A stretch of DNA of 64,000 nucleotides from Kosakonia pseudosacchari (GTDB lineage: Bacteria; Pseudomonadota; Gammaproteobacteria; Enterobacterales; Enterobacteriaceae), in the NCBI RefSeq assembly GCF_900184035.1, contig NZ_FXWP01000004.1, forward strand, positions 62,001 through 126,000. The letters run 5' to 3'. The translations under genes were made by a program, and so were the position numbers. This document shows, in pieces, positions 1-10,001 of this stretch. Each line of letters begins with the position of its first letter. Positions within the stretch are counted from its first letter, which is position 1. The notes below the pieces were generated by a model, which ran no database searches, was not told where the DNA came from, and was given only the letters and a program-made list of their open reading frames with translations.

Positions 1-392
1 ACATCTACCTGGCGGCACAGTATTCTCAGACCTATAACGCAACCCGCTTTGGTGATTCCAATGGTAATCCTCGCTCCACTGCATACGGTTTTGCCAACAA
101 AGCGCAGAACTTTGAAGTGGTTGCCCAGTACCAGTTCGACTTCGGTCTGCGTCCGTCCATCGCTTACCTGCAATCTAAAGGTAAGGACATGAGCAACAAC
201 ACCGGTACTGTTAACTTCGGTGACCAGGATATCCTGAAATACATCGATGTTGGCGCGACCTACTACTTCAACAAAAACATGTCCACCTATGTTGATTACA
301 AAATCAACCTGCTGGACGACAACGACTTCACCAAAGCCGCTGGTATTTCCACCGACAACGTTGTTGCGCTGGGCCTGGTTTACCAGTTCTAA
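1..392 (+). CDS. ompC: OmpC-type outer-membrane porin, C-terminal part
   Basis: The open frame enters the window at its left edge and ends at TAA 390–392. The visible ~130 residues are the last strands of a trimeric general porin: alternating beta-strand pattern, the [18 protein letters not shown] strand typical of OmpC/OmpF/PhoE, and a C-terminal GLVYQF with the terminal Phe recognised by the BAM complex. Passive diffusion of small hydrophilic solutes across the outer membrane is the family role. Being followed by apbE, ada and alkB matches the ompC locus of E. coli, which favours ompC over ompF or phoE. The 5' part is outside the window, so selectivity loops cannot be judged. Confidence 0.9.
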   Translation, partial: IYLAAQYSQTYNATRFGDSNGNPRSTAYGFANKAQNFEVVAQYQFDFGLRPSIAYLQSKGKDMSNNTGTVNFGDQDILKYIDVGATYYFNKNMSTYVDYKINLLDDNDFTKAAGISTDNVVALGLVYQF

Positions 393-411
393 GTTAACAA
401 CCGTGATGATT

Positions 412-435
412 AAGGGGCCGAAAGGCCCCTTTTTT
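412..435 (+). terminator. Rho-independent terminator after the porin gene
   Basis: An 8-bp GC-rich stem (AAGGGGCC / GGCCCCTT) closes a GAAA tetraloop and is followed by a run of T. It ends the porin transcript before apbE. Confidence 0.9.
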
Positions 436-507
436 ATGGCTCGCGTCGGTTAAAACGCACGTTTTAGTGTAGGCTTGCCGCGGGTTAACAAATAACGAGA
501 GACAGAG

Positions 508-1539
508 ATGATTTTTCTTCGTGCCGGGGTTGTCGCGGCGTTGTTATTACTGGCCGGATGCGACACCGGTAGCAAGGCGCAGCCCATCGTGCTGGAAGGC
601 AAAACCATGGGCACTTTCTGGCGCGTGAGTGTGGTGGATATCAGCCCACAACAGGCGCAGAACCTGCAACAAAAAATTCAGACGCAACTGGATGCTGACG
701 ATCACCTGATGTCGACCTGGAAGGACGACTCCGCGCTGATGCGCTTTAACCATTCGACCAGCACGGCTCCGTGGCCTGTCAACGCCGCGCTGGCGGACAT
801 TGTCACCACTGCGTTGCGTGTCGGCGAAAAAACAGATGGCGCGATGGATATCACCGTCGGGCCGCTGGTTAATTTGTGGGGGTTTGGCCCGGATAAACAG
901 CCGGTAAAAACGCCAGACCAGGCACAAATCGATGCGGCGAAAGCACGTACCGGTTTAGCGCATTTAACCGTGATCAACCGCGCCGGGGAGCAATTTCTGC
1001 AAAAAGATCTGCCGGATCTGTTTGTTGACCTTTCGACGGTAGGCGAGGGGTACGCGGCGGATCACCTTGCAAGGTTAATGGAACAGGAAGGGATCGCGCG
1101 TTATCTGGTTTCTGTTGGCGGTGCGTTAGCCAGCCGGGGTATGAACGCGCAAGGCCAGTCGTGGCGCGTAGCGATCCAGAAACCGACCGATCGTGAGAAT
1201 GTTGCCCAGGCGGTTGTCGATATTAATGGGCATGGCATCAGCACCTCTGGCAGCTACCGTAATTATTACGAACTGGACGGCAAACGTATTTCACACATCA
1301 TCGATCCGCGCAACGGACGGCCAATCCAGCATGCGCTGGTATCGGTTACGGTTATCGCGCCCACAGCGCTGGAAGCCGATGCCTGGGACACCGGTTTAAT
1401 GGTGCTCGGCACCGAACAGGCAAAAGAGGTGGTGAAGCGGGAAGGGCTGGCGGTCTTTATGATTATCAAAGACGGCGATGGTTTTCGCACCTGGATGTCG
1501 CCGCAGTTTTCCGCGTTTCTGCTAAGCGAAAAAAATTAA
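508..1539 (+). CDS. apbE: ApbE FAD:protein FMN transferase, lipoprotein
   Basis: 343 residues, close to the ~350 of E. coli ApbE. The N terminus is a lipoprotein signal ending in LLAGC with the lipidated Cys at residue 18, so the enzyme is predicted to face the periplasm from a membrane anchor. ApbE proteins transfer FMN from FAD to Thr of NqrB/RnfG-type partners with Mg2+. The conserved GKTMGT stretch follows the signal region, and the DLSTVGEGYAADHL and HIIDPRNGRPI segments are typical of the FAD-binding ApbE fold. Start chosen at ATG 508, preceded by GAGA. It lies between ompC and ada as in E. coli; its stop codon overlaps the Ada box of the next gene. Confidence 0.95.
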   Translation: MIFLRAGVVAALLLLAGCDTGSKAQPIVLEGKTMGTFWRVSVVDISPQQAQNLQQKIQTQLDADDHLMSTWKDDSALMRFNHSTSTAPWPVNAALADIVTTALRVGEKTDGAMDITVGPLVNLWGFGPDKQPVKTPDQAQIDAAKARTGLAHLTVINRAGEQFLQKDLPDLFVDLSTVGEGYAADHLARLMEQEGIARYLVSVGGALASRGMNAQGQSWRVAIQKPTDRENVAQAVVDINGHGISTSGSYRNYYELDGKRISHIIDPRNGRPIQHALVSVTVIAPTALEADAWDTGLMVLGTEQAKEVVKREGLAVFMIIKDGDGFRTWMSPQFSAFLLSEKN

Positions 1540-1546
1540 ACCGCAA
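1534..1546 (+). promoter_or_regulatory. Ada box of the ada-alkB operon
   Basis: AAT-TAAACC-GCAA fits the known Ada operator (AAT, six bases, GCAA) and nearly equals the E. coli ada promoter element. It overlaps the apbE stop codon and lies about 65 bp before the ada start. Methylated Ada binds this element to activate its own operon in the adaptive response to alkylation. Confidence 0.85.
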
Positions 1547-1611
1547 GATTGCGGGTGTCTGGATCTGCGCATACGGGCACAGTAAGGCTAAGCTTACATG
1601 AGGAGCCTGAC

Positions 1612-2673
1612 ATGAACGACACCACATTATCAGATGAACAGCGCTGGCAAGCGGTGCTGGCCCGTAACGCGCAGGTTGATGGTCAGTTTGTCTTTGCCGT
1701 GCTGACAACCGGCATTTTTTGCCGTCCCTCTTGCACGGCGCGTCACGCCCTGCGCCAGAATGTCCGTTTCTATCCCGATGCGCAGAGCGCCCAGGCCGCC
1801 GGATTTCGCCCCTGTAAGCGCTGCCAGCCGGATAAAACCCATCCGCAGCAACAGCGGCTGGATAAAGTGGCTAAAGCCTGCCGTTTACTGGAGCAGGATA
1901 CGCCCATTACGCTGGCGCAACTGGCCGCCGAAGTGGCGCTTAGCCCTTATCATTTTCACCGTTTATTTAAATCCGTTACCGGCATGACGCCAAAAGCCTG
2001 GCAGATGGCTTTTCGCGCTCGTCGCTTGCGTACTACCCTTGCCGTGAGCGAAACCGTTACCGACGCCGTACTGGCCGCGGGCTTCCCGGATAGCAGCAGT
2101 TATTACCGCCAGGCTGATGCATCGCTCGGGATGACGGCACAGCAGTTTCGCCGCGGTGGCGATGCAACGGATGTCTGGTACACCTTCAGCGACTGCGCGC
2201 TGGGCCGCTGTCTGGTGGCAGAGAGCGAGCGTGGAATTTGCGCCATTTTACTGGCCGATAGTGACGAACAGCTTCTTGCTCAGTTGCAGGCGATCTTCCC
2301 CCGCGCCCAGCGTGCGCAGGCGAATGACGCGTTCAGCTCACGGGTGGAGGAGGTTATCAAGCGGCTCGACAACGCCGATGCCCCCTTTACATTGCCGCTG
2401 GATCTGCGCGGCACCGCGTTCCAGTTACAGGTATGGCAAGCACTGCGCGACATCCCTGCAGGTGAGACGGTAAGTTACCAGGCACTGGCGCAAAAACTGG
2501 GTAAACCGCAAGCGGTGCGGGCGGTAGCCAGCGCCTGCGGTGCGAACAAACTGGCGATTGTGATCCCGTGTCATCGCGTGGTGCGCAGCGATGGTGCGCT
2601 TTCTGGTTATCGCTGGGGAGTGGCGCGTAAAGCCCAATTACTTCAGCGAGAACGTAACAAAGAGGAGACGTGA
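1612..2673 (+). CDS. ada: Ada: methylphosphotriester/O6-methylguanine methyltransferase and transcription activator
   Basis: 353 residues (E. coli 354). The N-terminal zinc domain carries C37, C41, C68 and C71, the site that accepts methyl groups from phosphotriesters. An AraC-type helix-turn-helix region follows (about 85–180). The C-terminal MGMT domain has the PCHRVV active site with acceptor C320. All catalytic residues are present, so it should be a full sensor and repair protein. ATG 1612 was preferred over upstream in-frame starts because AGGAG lies six bases before it and the resulting N terminus matches the family. It overlaps alkB by one base (TGATG), so the two are cotranscribed from the Ada-box promoter. 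Confidence 0.97.
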   Translation: MNDTTLSDEQRWQAVLARNAQVDGQFVFAVLTTGIFCRPSCTARHALRQNVRFYPDAQSAQAAGFRPCKRCQPDKTHPQQQRLDKVAKACRLLEQDTPITLAQLAAEVALSPYHFHRLFKSVTGMTPKAWQMAFRARRLRTTLAVSETVTDAVLAAGFPDSSSYYRQADASLGMTAQQFRRGGDATDVWYTFSDCALGRCLVAESERGICAILLADSDEQLLAQLQAIFPRAQRAQANDAFSSRVEEVIKRLDNADAPFTLPLDLRGTAFQLQVWQALRDIPAGETVSYQALAQKLGKPQAVRAVASACGANKLAIVIPCHRVVRSDGALSGYRWGVARKAQLLQRERNKEET

Positions 2674-3323
2674 TGCTCGATCTGTTTTCCGGAGAACAAC
2701 CCTGGCAGGAGCCGCTGGCATCGGGCGCTGTGGTGCTGCGGCGCCTTGCATTAGCATCAGCCGACCAACTATTACGCGGTATTGCGCAAGTGGTCAGCCA
2801 GTCGCCGCTGCGCCATATGGTCACGCCTGGCGGTTATACCATGTCAGTAGCAATGACCAACTGTGGCAAACTTGGCTGGACCACCGACAAGCGTGGTTAT
2901 CTTTACGCGCCAGTCGATCCGTTAACTCAGCAGCCGTGGCCGCCGATGCCTGCTGCGTTTTCCGCGTTGTGCCAGCAGGCGAGCGAGGCGGCAGGTTACC
3001 CGGATTTTCGCCCTGATGCCTGTCTTATCAACCGTTATGTGCCGGGTGCGAAATTGTCGCTGCATCAGGATAAGGACGAACCCGATCTGCGTGCGCCGAT
3101 TGTGTCGGTGTCGCTCGGATTACCGGCTGTTTTCCAGTTTGGCGGCCTTAAACGTAGCGATCCGATACAACGGTTAATGCTTGAACACGGCGATGTTGTC
3201 GTCTGGGGCGGCGAGTCGCGGCTCTTTTACCACGGCATTGCGCCGCTGAAAGGCGGTTATCATCCGGCTACCGGCGAGTGCCGCTACAACCTGACATTTC
3301 GCCAGGCAGGCAATGGCGAATAA
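2673..3323 (+). CDS. alkB: AlkB alpha-ketoglutarate/Fe(II) DNA dealkylating dioxygenase
   Basis: 216 residues, the same as E. coli AlkB. It removes 1-methyladenine and 3-methylcytosine lesions by oxidative demethylation. Iron ligands H131 and D133 (HQD) and H187 are in their canonical positions, with R204 and R210 for 2-oxoglutarate binding. The start ATG overlaps the ada stop (TGATG), and GAGGAG lies just upstream, indicating translational coupling. Regulation should be by Ada at the upstream operator. Confidence 0.97.
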   Translation: MLDLFSGEQPWQEPLASGAVVLRRLALASADQLLRGIAQVVSQSPLRHMVTPGGYTMSVAMTNCGKLGWTTDKRGYLYAPVDPLTQQPWPPMPAAFSALCQQASEAAGYPDFRPDACLINRYVPGAKLSLHQDKDEPDLRAPIVSVSLGLPAVFQFGGLKRSDPIQRLMLEHGDVVVWGGESRLFYHGIAPLKGGYHPATGECRYNLTFRQAGNGE

Positions 3324-3396
3324 AAATAAGAATTATTCTTGATGTAACCCGGTAGCCGTTTAAACTGCTGGCTGATTTTGTTGACCGGGTTTTGTT

Positions 3397-5040
3397 ATGG
3401 AACTTCTCCTTCTCGTCTGGCGTCAGTACCGCTGGCCTTTTGTCGGTGTGCTCGCGCTTACCCTCGTGAGCGCCGCGTTTGGTATCGGCCTGATTGCTTT
3501 TATTAACCAGCGGCTGATTGAAACAGTGGATATGTCGCTGACCGTATTACCGGAGTTTCTCGGTTTACTGCTGCTATTGATGGCGGTGACGCTGGGGTCG
3601 CAACTGGCGCTGACCACCCTCGGTCACCATTTTGTCTTCCGTCTGCGCAGTGAATTTATCAAACGTATTCTCGATACTCCGGTCGAACGCATTGAACAAC
3701 TCGGTAGCGCCACACTGTTGGCCGGTCTGACCAGCGACGTACGTAATATCACCATCGCCTTTGTGCGCCTGCCGGAACTGGTGCAGGGCATAATTCTCAC
3801 CGTCGGTTCCTGTCTCTATCTGGCGATGCTCTCCGGCAAGATGCTGCTGATCACCGTACTGTGGATGGCGCTGACCATCTGGGGCGGGTTTGTGCTGGTG
3901 TCGCGTGTGTACAAACATATGGCGAGGCTGCGTGAAACAGAAGACAAGCTGTACAACGATTTCCAGACTGTGCTGGAAGGTCGCAAAGAGCTGAACCTCA
4001 ACCGCGAGCGCGCGGAACACATTTTCAACCAGATGTATCTGCCGGATGCGCGTGAATATCGCCATCATATTATTCGCGCCGATACGTTCCATTTAAGCGC
4101 GGTGAACTGGTCGAACATTATGATGCTGGGAGCCATCGGCCTGGTGTTCTGGATGGCAAACAGCCTCGGCTGGGCGGATACCAATGTCGCCGCAACCTAT
4201 TCCCTGACGCTGCTGTTTTTGCGCACGCCGCTGCTGTCAGCGGTGGGGGCCTTGCCCACGCTGCTTAGTGCGCAGGTGGCCTTTAAAAAGCTAAAACAGT
4301 TTACGCTGACGCCCTATAAAGCCGGGTTTCCTCGCCCGCAGGCTTTCCCGAACTGGCAAACGCTGGAATTGCGCGATGTTACCTTTAAATATCAGGACAA
4401 CGACTTCGCGATTGGCCCCGTCAATATGACGCTGAATCGCGGCGAGCTGGTGTTTTTGATTGGGGGCAACGGCAGCGGTAAGTCGACGCTGGCGATGCTG
4501 TTAACCGGGCTGTATCAGCCGGTTTCTGGCGAGATCCTGCTGGATGGTAAACCGATGGCGCAGGATAAACCGGAAGATTACCGCAAATTATTCTCGGCGG
4601 TTTTTACCGACGTCTGGCTGTTTGACGATCTGCTGGGGCCGGAAGGCAAGCAGGCGGATCCGGCGCTGGTGGAAAAGTGGCTTGAGCAACTGAAAATGTC
4701 GCATAAGCTGGAACTGAGCAACGGCAAAATCCTCAATCTGAAGCTGTCGAAAGGGCAGAAAAAACGCGTCGCGTTGCTGCTGGCGCTGGCGGAAGAGCGC
4801 GATATCCTGCTGCTGGATGAATGGGCGGCCGATCAGGACCCACATTTCCGCCGCGATTTTTACCAGGTATTACTCCCGTTAATGCAGCAGATGGGCAAAA
4901 CCATTTTTGCCATCAGCCATGACGATCACTACTTCGTGCATGCCGATCGCCTGCTTGAAATGCGTAACGGACAGCTCACCGAGTTGGTAGGTGAAGAGCG
5001 TGCGCACGCTTCCCGCGACGCAGTGGCGCGTACCGCCTGA
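3397..5040 (+). CDS. yojI: YojI ABC exporter (microcin J25 efflux type)
   Basis: 547 residues, the same length as E. coli YojI. About six membrane segments fill the first 310 residues, followed by one nucleotide-binding domain with Walker [10 protein letters not shown] near residue 357, a diverged signature LSKGQKKR and Walker B LLLDEW. In E. coli YojI expels microcin J25 with TolC. The NBD signature (SKGQ instead of SGGQ) is a family trait, not a defect. It stands alone between alkB and mgtE with its own putative terminator. In E. coli it lies beside alkB too. Confidence 0.95.
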   Translation: MELLLLVWRQYRWPFVGVLALTLVSAAFGIGLIAFINQRLIETVDMSLTVLPEFLGLLLLLMAVTLGSQLALTTLGHHFVFRLRSEFIKRILDTPVERIEQLGSATLLAGLTSDVRNITIAFVRLPELVQGIILTVGSCLYLAMLSGKMLLITVLWMALTIWGGFVLVSRVYKHMARLRETEDKLYNDFQTVLEGRKELNLNRERAEHIFNQMYLPDAREYRHHIIRADTFHLSAVNWSNIMMLGAIGLVFWMANSLGWADTNVAATYSLTLLFLRTPLLSAVGALPTLLSAQVAFKKLKQFTLTPYKAGFPRPQAFPNWQTLELRDVTFKYQDNDFAIGPVNMTLNRGELVFLIGGNGSGKSTLAMLLTGLYQPVSGEILLDGKPMAQDKPEDYRKLFSAVFTDVWLFDDLLGPEGKQADPALVEKWLEQLKMSHKLELSNGKILNLKLSKGQKKRVALLLALAEERDILLLDEWAADQDPHFRRDFYQVLLPLMQQMGKTIFAISHDDHYFVHADRLLEMRNGQLTELVGEERAHASRDAVARTA

Positions 5041-5046
5041 CAGAAG

Positions 5047-5080
5047 CGCCCCTTTTCCCGGGGGCGTTTGCTGGTTTTTT
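5047..5080 (+). terminator. Probable terminator after yojI
   Basis: A 6-bp CGCCCC/GGGGCG stem with an 8-base loop is followed by TTTG and, after a short interruption, a T6 run. The broken T-tract lowers confidence. Confidence 0.5.
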
Positions 5081-5183
5081 ATCCAAACGCCTGCGCGGTT
5101 TATTATTTTTTACAAAACCTGCCGCTATGCTTAAGGCTACTCCGCTCTGCCTTCGGAGCGCTTTGCCACTCAGGGACCGGCCA

Positions 5184-6620
5184 ATGTCAGTTATCAAAAA
5201 AAACAGCGTCAAACTGCGTGACGAAGAGCGTGCGCGGCTGATTTGGCTGCTCACCACTCATAAACCACTCACCGCCGCGCTGCTTGGCGAAATCACGCTG
5301 GTCGAGCAGGTTGATAGCGCCGAGCTTGAGCACGATCTCGCCGAAGTAAAGGTGCTGGTTTCGCACCTGCCGCCACCGGATTTGGCGGACACCCTTGAAG
5401 CGCTGCCAGTGGTTGAACGCCACGCGTTATGGCGGCTCATCGATGATGATAAGCGCGGAAAAGTGCTGCTTGAAGCGTCCGAAAACGTCTGGGATGACCT
5501 GATCGATGAGATGAGCGACCGTGCGCTGCTCGATGCGCTTGAGACGCTGGATATCGATGAGCAAATCTGGCTGGTGCAGCATCTGCCGCGTAACCTCACC
5601 GGACGGCTGATGGCGACGTTGCCACCGACAGATCGCGCCCGTATGCGGCAGGTTATGCGCTATGGCAAAAATTGCGTTGGCGCAATTATGGCGTTTGACG
5701 TCATCACCGTACGCTCAGAGGTGACGCTGGCGGCGGTTCAGCGCTATCTGCGCCGTCTCGGTAAAATGCCGGAGAACACCGACAAACTGTTTGTTATCGG
5801 GCGTGATAACCGACTGATGGGGGAGCTTGGGCTGCAAACTATCCTGCTTAACGCCGCCGGACGGCGGGTGAGTGAGGTAATGGATGCCGATCCGGTCACC
5901 TTCTCACCCGAAGACGAAGCGGAAAAAGTGGCGCGCACCTTCGAGCGTGACAACTTGCTGAGCGCGGCGGTGGTGGATGAAAACGGCATGCTGATGGGGC
6001 GTTTGACCATCGATGAAATCGTTGATGTGGTGTACGAAGAGACCGATAACGACATGCGTCAGATGGGCGGGCTAAGTACCGAGGAAGATGTTTTCGCGCC
6101 GGTAGGTAAAGCGGTGAAAAACCGCTGGGTGTGGCTGGCAACTAACCTGTGTACCGCCTTTATCGCATCACGCGTGATTGATGGGTTTGAACACACCATC
6201 TCGCAACTGGTGGCGCTGGCGTCGCTGATGCCAATTGTCGCCGGTATCGGCGGCAATACCGGTAATCAAACCATTACCATGATTGTTCGCGCACTGGCTT
6301 TACAGAACATTCAGCCGGGGAACTTTACCTTTCTTATTCTGCGTGAAATGGGCGTGGCGCTGATTAATGGTCTGGTGTGGGGCGGGATTATGGGCGGCGT
6401 CACCTGGTGGCTGTATGACGATGCGGCGCTGGGCGGCGTGATGACGCTGGCAATGGTGCTGAACCTGCTGATGGCGGCGCTAATGGGGGTATTAATCCCG
6501 ATGGTGATGACCCGGCTGGGGCGCGACCCGGCGGTCGGCTCCAGCGTGATGATCACCGCCATTACCGATACCGGCGGTTTCTTTATTTTTCTTGGGCTGG
6601 CGACGATTTTTTTGCTGTAA
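5184..6620 (+). CDS. mgtE: MgtE-type Mg2+ transporter/channel
   Basis: 478 residues with the MgtE domain order: an N-terminal helical domain (about 20–135), a CBS-domain pair (about 140–260) with an acidic cytosolic surface for Mg2+ sensing, and a C-terminal membrane part of about five helices (from about 290) containing the GIGGNTGNQT pore motif. MgtE proteins admit Mg2+ and close when cytosolic Mg2+ is high. ATG 5184 was chosen because AGGGA lies seven bases upstream; an in-frame ATG at 5127 lacks a ribosome site. The 3' end overlaps the convergent sulP gene by 38 bases. E. coli K-12 has no mgtE here. No M-box riboswitch was recognised in the short leader. Confidence 0.9.
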   Translation: MSVIKKNSVKLRDEERARLIWLLTTHKPLTAALLGEITLVEQVDSAELEHDLAEVKVLVSHLPPPDLADTLEALPVVERHALWRLIDDDKRGKVLLEASENVWDDLIDEMSDRALLDALETLDIDEQIWLVQHLPRNLTGRLMATLPPTDRARMRQVMRYGKNCVGAIMAFDVITVRSEVTLAAVQRYLRRLGKMPENTDKLFVIGRDNRLMGELGLQTILLNAAGRRVSEVMDADPVTFSPEDEAEKVARTFERDNLLSAAVVDENGMLMGRLTIDEIVDVVYEETDNDMRQMGGLSTEEDVFAPVGKAVKNRWVWLATNLCTAFIASRVIDGFEHTISQLVALASLMPIVAGIGGNTGNQTITMIVRALALQNIQPGNFTFLILREMGVALINGLVWGGIMGGVTWWLYDDAALGGVMTLAMVLNLLMAALMGVLIPMVMTRLGRDPAVGSSVMITAITDTGGFFIFLGLATIFLL

Positions 6621-7818
6621 ACAGGCGCTTTTTCCGCAGCGCCGGTGGCGTAATCGCCAGCGTAACCAGCCCGGCAACAACGCCGATTGCCAGATTACCG
6701 GTGCTGACGGTGGCAACCACGGTGACCAGCATCATCAGCGTTTCGACAACGGGCGCACGCGTCAGCGTGGTGGGTTGCAAACTGCCCCAGTTAAACGTTT
6801 TGAACGCGACAATCGCCATGATTCCGGCCAGTACCACCATCGGGATTTTCGCCATCACTTCGCTCAATGCCGTTACCAGCAGCAACAGCACCAGCGCAGC
6901 AGCAAGGGTTGAGATACGCGTGCGGCCTTTGCCCATCTCCACGTTAACAATCGTCTGACCGATCATGGCGCACCCGGCAATCCCGCCGTAGAAACCCGCC
7001 AGAATGTTCGCGATCCCAAGCCCGGTGCTTTCCCGGCTTTTATTCGATGGCGTATGTGTCAGATCGTCCACCAATTTTGCGGTCAGCAGAGACTCCATCA
7101 ACCCGACAAACGCGATACTCAGCGCGCACGGCCAGACAATGCTCAGCGTATGCAAATTCAATGGCACCAGCCATTGCGTCAGGCCAGGCAAACCGCCCTG
7201 CATCGAACCTTCATCCCCCACGGTGGGCAGCAACTGACCGGTAAAAACGGTGAATGCGGTGAGCAGCACAATCGCTACCAGCGGCGCGGGAATGCTTTTT
7301 ACCCAGCGCGGAAGCCAAAGCACAATCAGAATGGTCAGGGCGAACAGCGCCAGAATCAGGGGATCGCTATGCCAGAAATGCGGCACCTGAGCGAAGAAAA
7401 TCAATATCCCCAGTGCATTAACAAAACCGGTCATCACAGCGTGCGGGATAAAGCGCATCAGCCGGGACATTCCGCTCAGCCCGAAAACTATCTGGATCAC
7501 ACCCGCGAGTAAAACCGCTGGCAAGATGTATTCCACCCCGTTTTGATGAACCATCGGACCAATAACCAACGCGACTGACCCCGCCGCCGCTGTGACCATT
7601 GCCGGACGCCCGCCGAGCAACGACATGCTAAAACACAGCACTACTGAGGCTATCAGGCTCACTTTCGGGTCTACGCCTGCGATAACAGAAAATGAGATAA
7701 CTTCCGGGATCAGTGCCAGTGCGGTGATAACGCCTGCCAGCACTTCTCGGGTGAAAAGCTGCGGTGAGCGCAGAAGGTGGCTTACGCGGAGTGCAGAATG
7801 CGTTGATTTTTCAGTCAT
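6583..7818 (-). CDS. SulP-family inorganic anion transporter lacking a STAS domain
   Basis: 411 residues from ATG 7818. Many hydrophobic helices (predicted 10–14) fill the protein, with SulP landmarks: an early PEVISFSVIAGVDP segment (substrate-site helix), GGRPAMVTAAAGS, and GIANILAGFYGGIAGCAMIGQT. The protein ends soon after the last helix with a basic tail, so the cytosolic STAS domain of DauA/YchM is absent, as in many bacterial SulP members. Likely cargo is sulfate, bicarbonate or dicarboxylate; sequence alone does not decide. A start 35 codons upstream is open but would add an implausible extension. It is convergent with mgtE, overlapping its 3' end by 38 bases. Confidence 0.85.
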   Translation of the reverse strand: MTEKSTHSALRVSHLLRSPQLFTREVLAGVITALALIPEVISFSVIAGVDPKVSLIASVVLCFSMSLLGGRPAMVTAAAGSVALVIGPMVHQNGVEYILPAVLLAGVIQIVFGLSGMSRLMRFIPHAVMTGFVNALGILIFFAQVPHFWHSDPLILALFALTILIVLWLPRWVKSIPAPLVAIVLLTAFTVFTGQLLPTVGDEGSMQGGLPGLTQWLVPLNLHTLSIVWPCALSIAFVGLMESLLTAKLVDDLTHTPSNKSRESTGLGIANILAGFYGGIAGCAMIGQTIVNVEMGKGRTRISTLAAALVLLLLVTALSEVMAKIPMVVLAGIMAIVAFKTFNWGSLQPTTLTRAPVVETLMMLVTVVATVSTGNLAIGVVAGLVTLAITPPALRKKRLFTAKKSSPAQEK

Positions 7819-8095
7819 AAAGAATCGCAGGTGAGAGTTGCCAGAAAAACAGTGACACAACGGTATCCCTGCGTTCGGCAAAGCGGGGGATGATAGCAGA
7901 TTTCCAGCCGAAGTGACCAGCAATAAGTGTTAAATATAATGCAAAAAATCAACTTATTAGTAACATTAATACAATGAATATTTAATGTTTAAACATTATT
8001 TAAATCTCACTTTTTAAGTGCTACGTTAGGGGTGCTAACTACTTTACCCTCAATAAATGCGAATAAAGCAGCACTAAAAGTAAGGCAATATCATC

Positions 8096-9751
8096 ATGAA
8101 AAAAATGACTGCCAGGCTGTTTTCGATGGCTGTCGGGCTTAATGCTGTCTCAAAAGCAGCAAAAACGTCCGCATCGAAAGAGCAGGAAACAGATGTGCTT
8201 TTAATCGGTGGTGGGATCATGAGCGCCACATTGGGAACCTGGTTGCAGGATCTCGAACCCACCTGGTCGATTACCATGGTGGAACGGCTGGATGCCCTGG
8301 CACAGGAGAGCTCAAACGGCTGGAATAATGCCGGTACCGGGCATGCCGCCTTAATGGAACTGAATTACACCCCACGCAGCGCGGACGGCTCTGTCAGTAT
8401 TAAAAAAGCGATTGAAATCAACGAAGCATTCCGTATTTCTCGCCAGTTCTGGGCGCATCAGGTGAAAACCGGCGTATTGCGCGAACCTCGTTCATTTATC
8501 AATACCGTGCCGCATATGAGCCTCGTCTGGGGCGACGATAACGTGAACTTCCTGCGTGCGCGCTACAAAGCGTTGCAGCAGTGCTCCTTGTTCCGCGGTA
8601 TGCGTTATTCCGAAGATGCCGAACAGATCAAACAGTGGGCGCCGCTGGTGATGGAAGGGCGTGATGCCGGGCAAAAAATTGCCGCCACGCGTACCGAAAT
8701 CGGCACCGATGTGAACTTTGGTGAACTGACGCGCCAGATGATTGGTTCATTACAGAAAAAAGAGAACTTCGCTTTGCAACTGGGCACGGAAGTCCGTGGC
8801 CTCAAACGCAATGCCGACAACAGCTGGAATGTGACGCTGCATAACCTGCAAAGCGGCGCGGAGCAGATTATCAAGGCGAAGTTTATTTTTATTGGTGCCG
8901 GTGGCGCAGCGCTGAAATTGCTGCAGGCATCCGGTATTCCGGAAGCGGCAGACTATGCGGGTTTCCCGGTTGGCGGGCAATTCCTCGTGGCGGAAAACCC
9001 GGCGGTGGTCAATCACCATCTGGCGAAAGTTTACGGCCAGGCGACCGTGGGCGCGCCGCCCATGTCAGTACCGCATATTGATACGCGCATTATTGATGGC
9101 AAACGCGTGCTGCTGTTTGGGCCATTCGCCACGTTTTCGACGCGGTTTCTGAAAAACGGTTCGCTGTGGGATCTGCTGCGCTCGACTAACTCGTCGAACA
9201 TTCTGCCGATGCTGACCGTGGGGATGACCAATTTCAGCCTGGTGAAATACCTGGTTAACCAGGTACTGCAAAATGAGGATGACCGCTTCGACGCGCTGCG
9301 TGAGTACTATCCGCTGGCGCAGAAAGAGGACTGGCGTTTGTGGCAGGCGGGTCAGCGCGTGCAGATTATCAAACGCGAAACGGGCAGGGGCGGTGTGTTG
9401 CGCCTGGGAACCGAAGTCGTCAGCGATAAAGAGGGCACCATTGCCGCGTTGCTTGGCGCGTCACCGGGAGCCTCGACCGCAGCGCCGATCATGCTGGAGT
9501 TGATGGAGAAAGTCTTTGCGGAGCGTTTCGCCTCTGCTGCCTGGCAGGCAAAACTGAAAGAGATCATTCCCTCTTTTGGCACGGAGCTGAATGGCAATAT
9601 TGAAGCCGCCGACCAGGAGTTGCGCTACACCAGTGAGATCCTCGGCCTGAAATGCGACGAGTCGCTGGTCGCAGATATCACGCCACCGGTGCAAAAACCG
9701 ACAACACAGCCGCATAACGACGGCGAACAGGTTGCGGATATCGCGTTGTAA
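8096..9751 (+). CDS. mqo: Malate:quinone oxidoreductase
   Basis: 551 residues (E. coli 548). This peripheral membrane FAD enzyme oxidises malate to oxaloacetate and reduces quinone in the TCA cycle. The Rossmann FAD motif [13 protein letters not shown] lies at residues 36–47, and the [15 protein letters not shown] and [14 protein letters not shown] segments are diagnostic of Mqo. The C terminus ends in VADIAL as in E. coli. The first ~27 residues form the hydrophobic/basic N-terminal segment common to enterobacterial Mqo. It is the last core gene before the accessory island; in E. coli the same interval leads to eco/nap genes. Confidence 0.97.
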   Translation: MKKMTARLFSMAVGLNAVSKAAKTSASKEQETDVLLIGGGIMSATLGTWLQDLEPTWSITMVERLDALAQESSNGWNNAGTGHAALMELNYTPRSADGSVSIKKAIEINEAFRISRQFWAHQVKTGVLREPRSFINTVPHMSLVWGDDNVNFLRARYKALQQCSLFRGMRYSEDAEQIKQWAPLVMEGRDAGQKIAATRTEIGTDVNFGELTRQMIGSLQKKENFALQLGTEVRGLKRNADNSWNVTLHNLQSGAEQIIKAKFIFIGAGGAALKLLQASGIPEAADYAGFPVGGQFLVAENPAVVNHHLAKVYGQATVGAPPMSVPHIDTRIIDGKRVLLFGPFATFSTRFLKNGSLWDLLRSTNSSNILPMLTVGMTNFSLVKYLVNQVLQNEDDRFDALREYYPLAQKEDWRLWQAGQRVQIIKRETGRGGVLRLGTEVVSDKEGTIAALLGASPGASTAAPIMLELMEKVFAERFASAAWQAKLKEIIPSFGTELNGNIEAADQELRYTSEILGLKCDESLVADITPPVQKPTTQPHNDGEQVADIAL

Positions 9752-9769
9752 CCTTTTTTACTGCAACAT

Positions 9770-9799
9770 AAAAACCGTGACGAATGCGTTACGGTTTTT
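9770..9799 (+). terminator. Terminator after mqo
   Basis: AAAAACCGT pairs with ACGGTTTTT around a 12-base centre, whose GACG/CGTT edges can extend the stem; the distal arm ends in T5. It lies 18 bases after the mqo stop. Confidence 0.85.
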
Positions 9800-9919
9800 A
9801 TAACTCTCCCCCGCTGATGGATTAGTGAATTTTTCGCTGGACGCAGTATCACCAGCGATGGGGGAGGGTATTTATCTGGGTTTGCTTGTTCTCATTCACG
9901 TTCTCATTCACATAGTGCA

Positions 9920-9981
9920 GACATAAAAAATCAACCGCAATGAATTGGTTTCTTTGGGGTTTTTGGGGTGATACGAGGGGA
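9920..9981. repeat. Left copy of island-flanking direct repeat (degenerate att-like site)
   Basis: About 62 bases matching 22202–22264 at roughly 80% by eye: both start GACATAAAAAA, share CAACCGCAATG and TTGGTTT, then a TTTTTGG stretch, and run into a degraded copy of the tRNA-Pro 3' end (GGTGATACGAGGGGA here, GGTCGGCACGAGAGGA at the tRNA). This is what is expected of the far attachment site of an element that integrated at tRNA-Pro and has since decayed. Confidence 0.6.
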
Positions 9982-10001
9982 GTCAATAAATTAATATGAC
10001 G

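Noticed and set aside
5127..5183. N-terminal extension or leader peptide of mgtE
   Set aside because: The ATG at 5127 has no ribosome site, while ATG 5184 has AGGGA at good spacing and gives the family N terminus.
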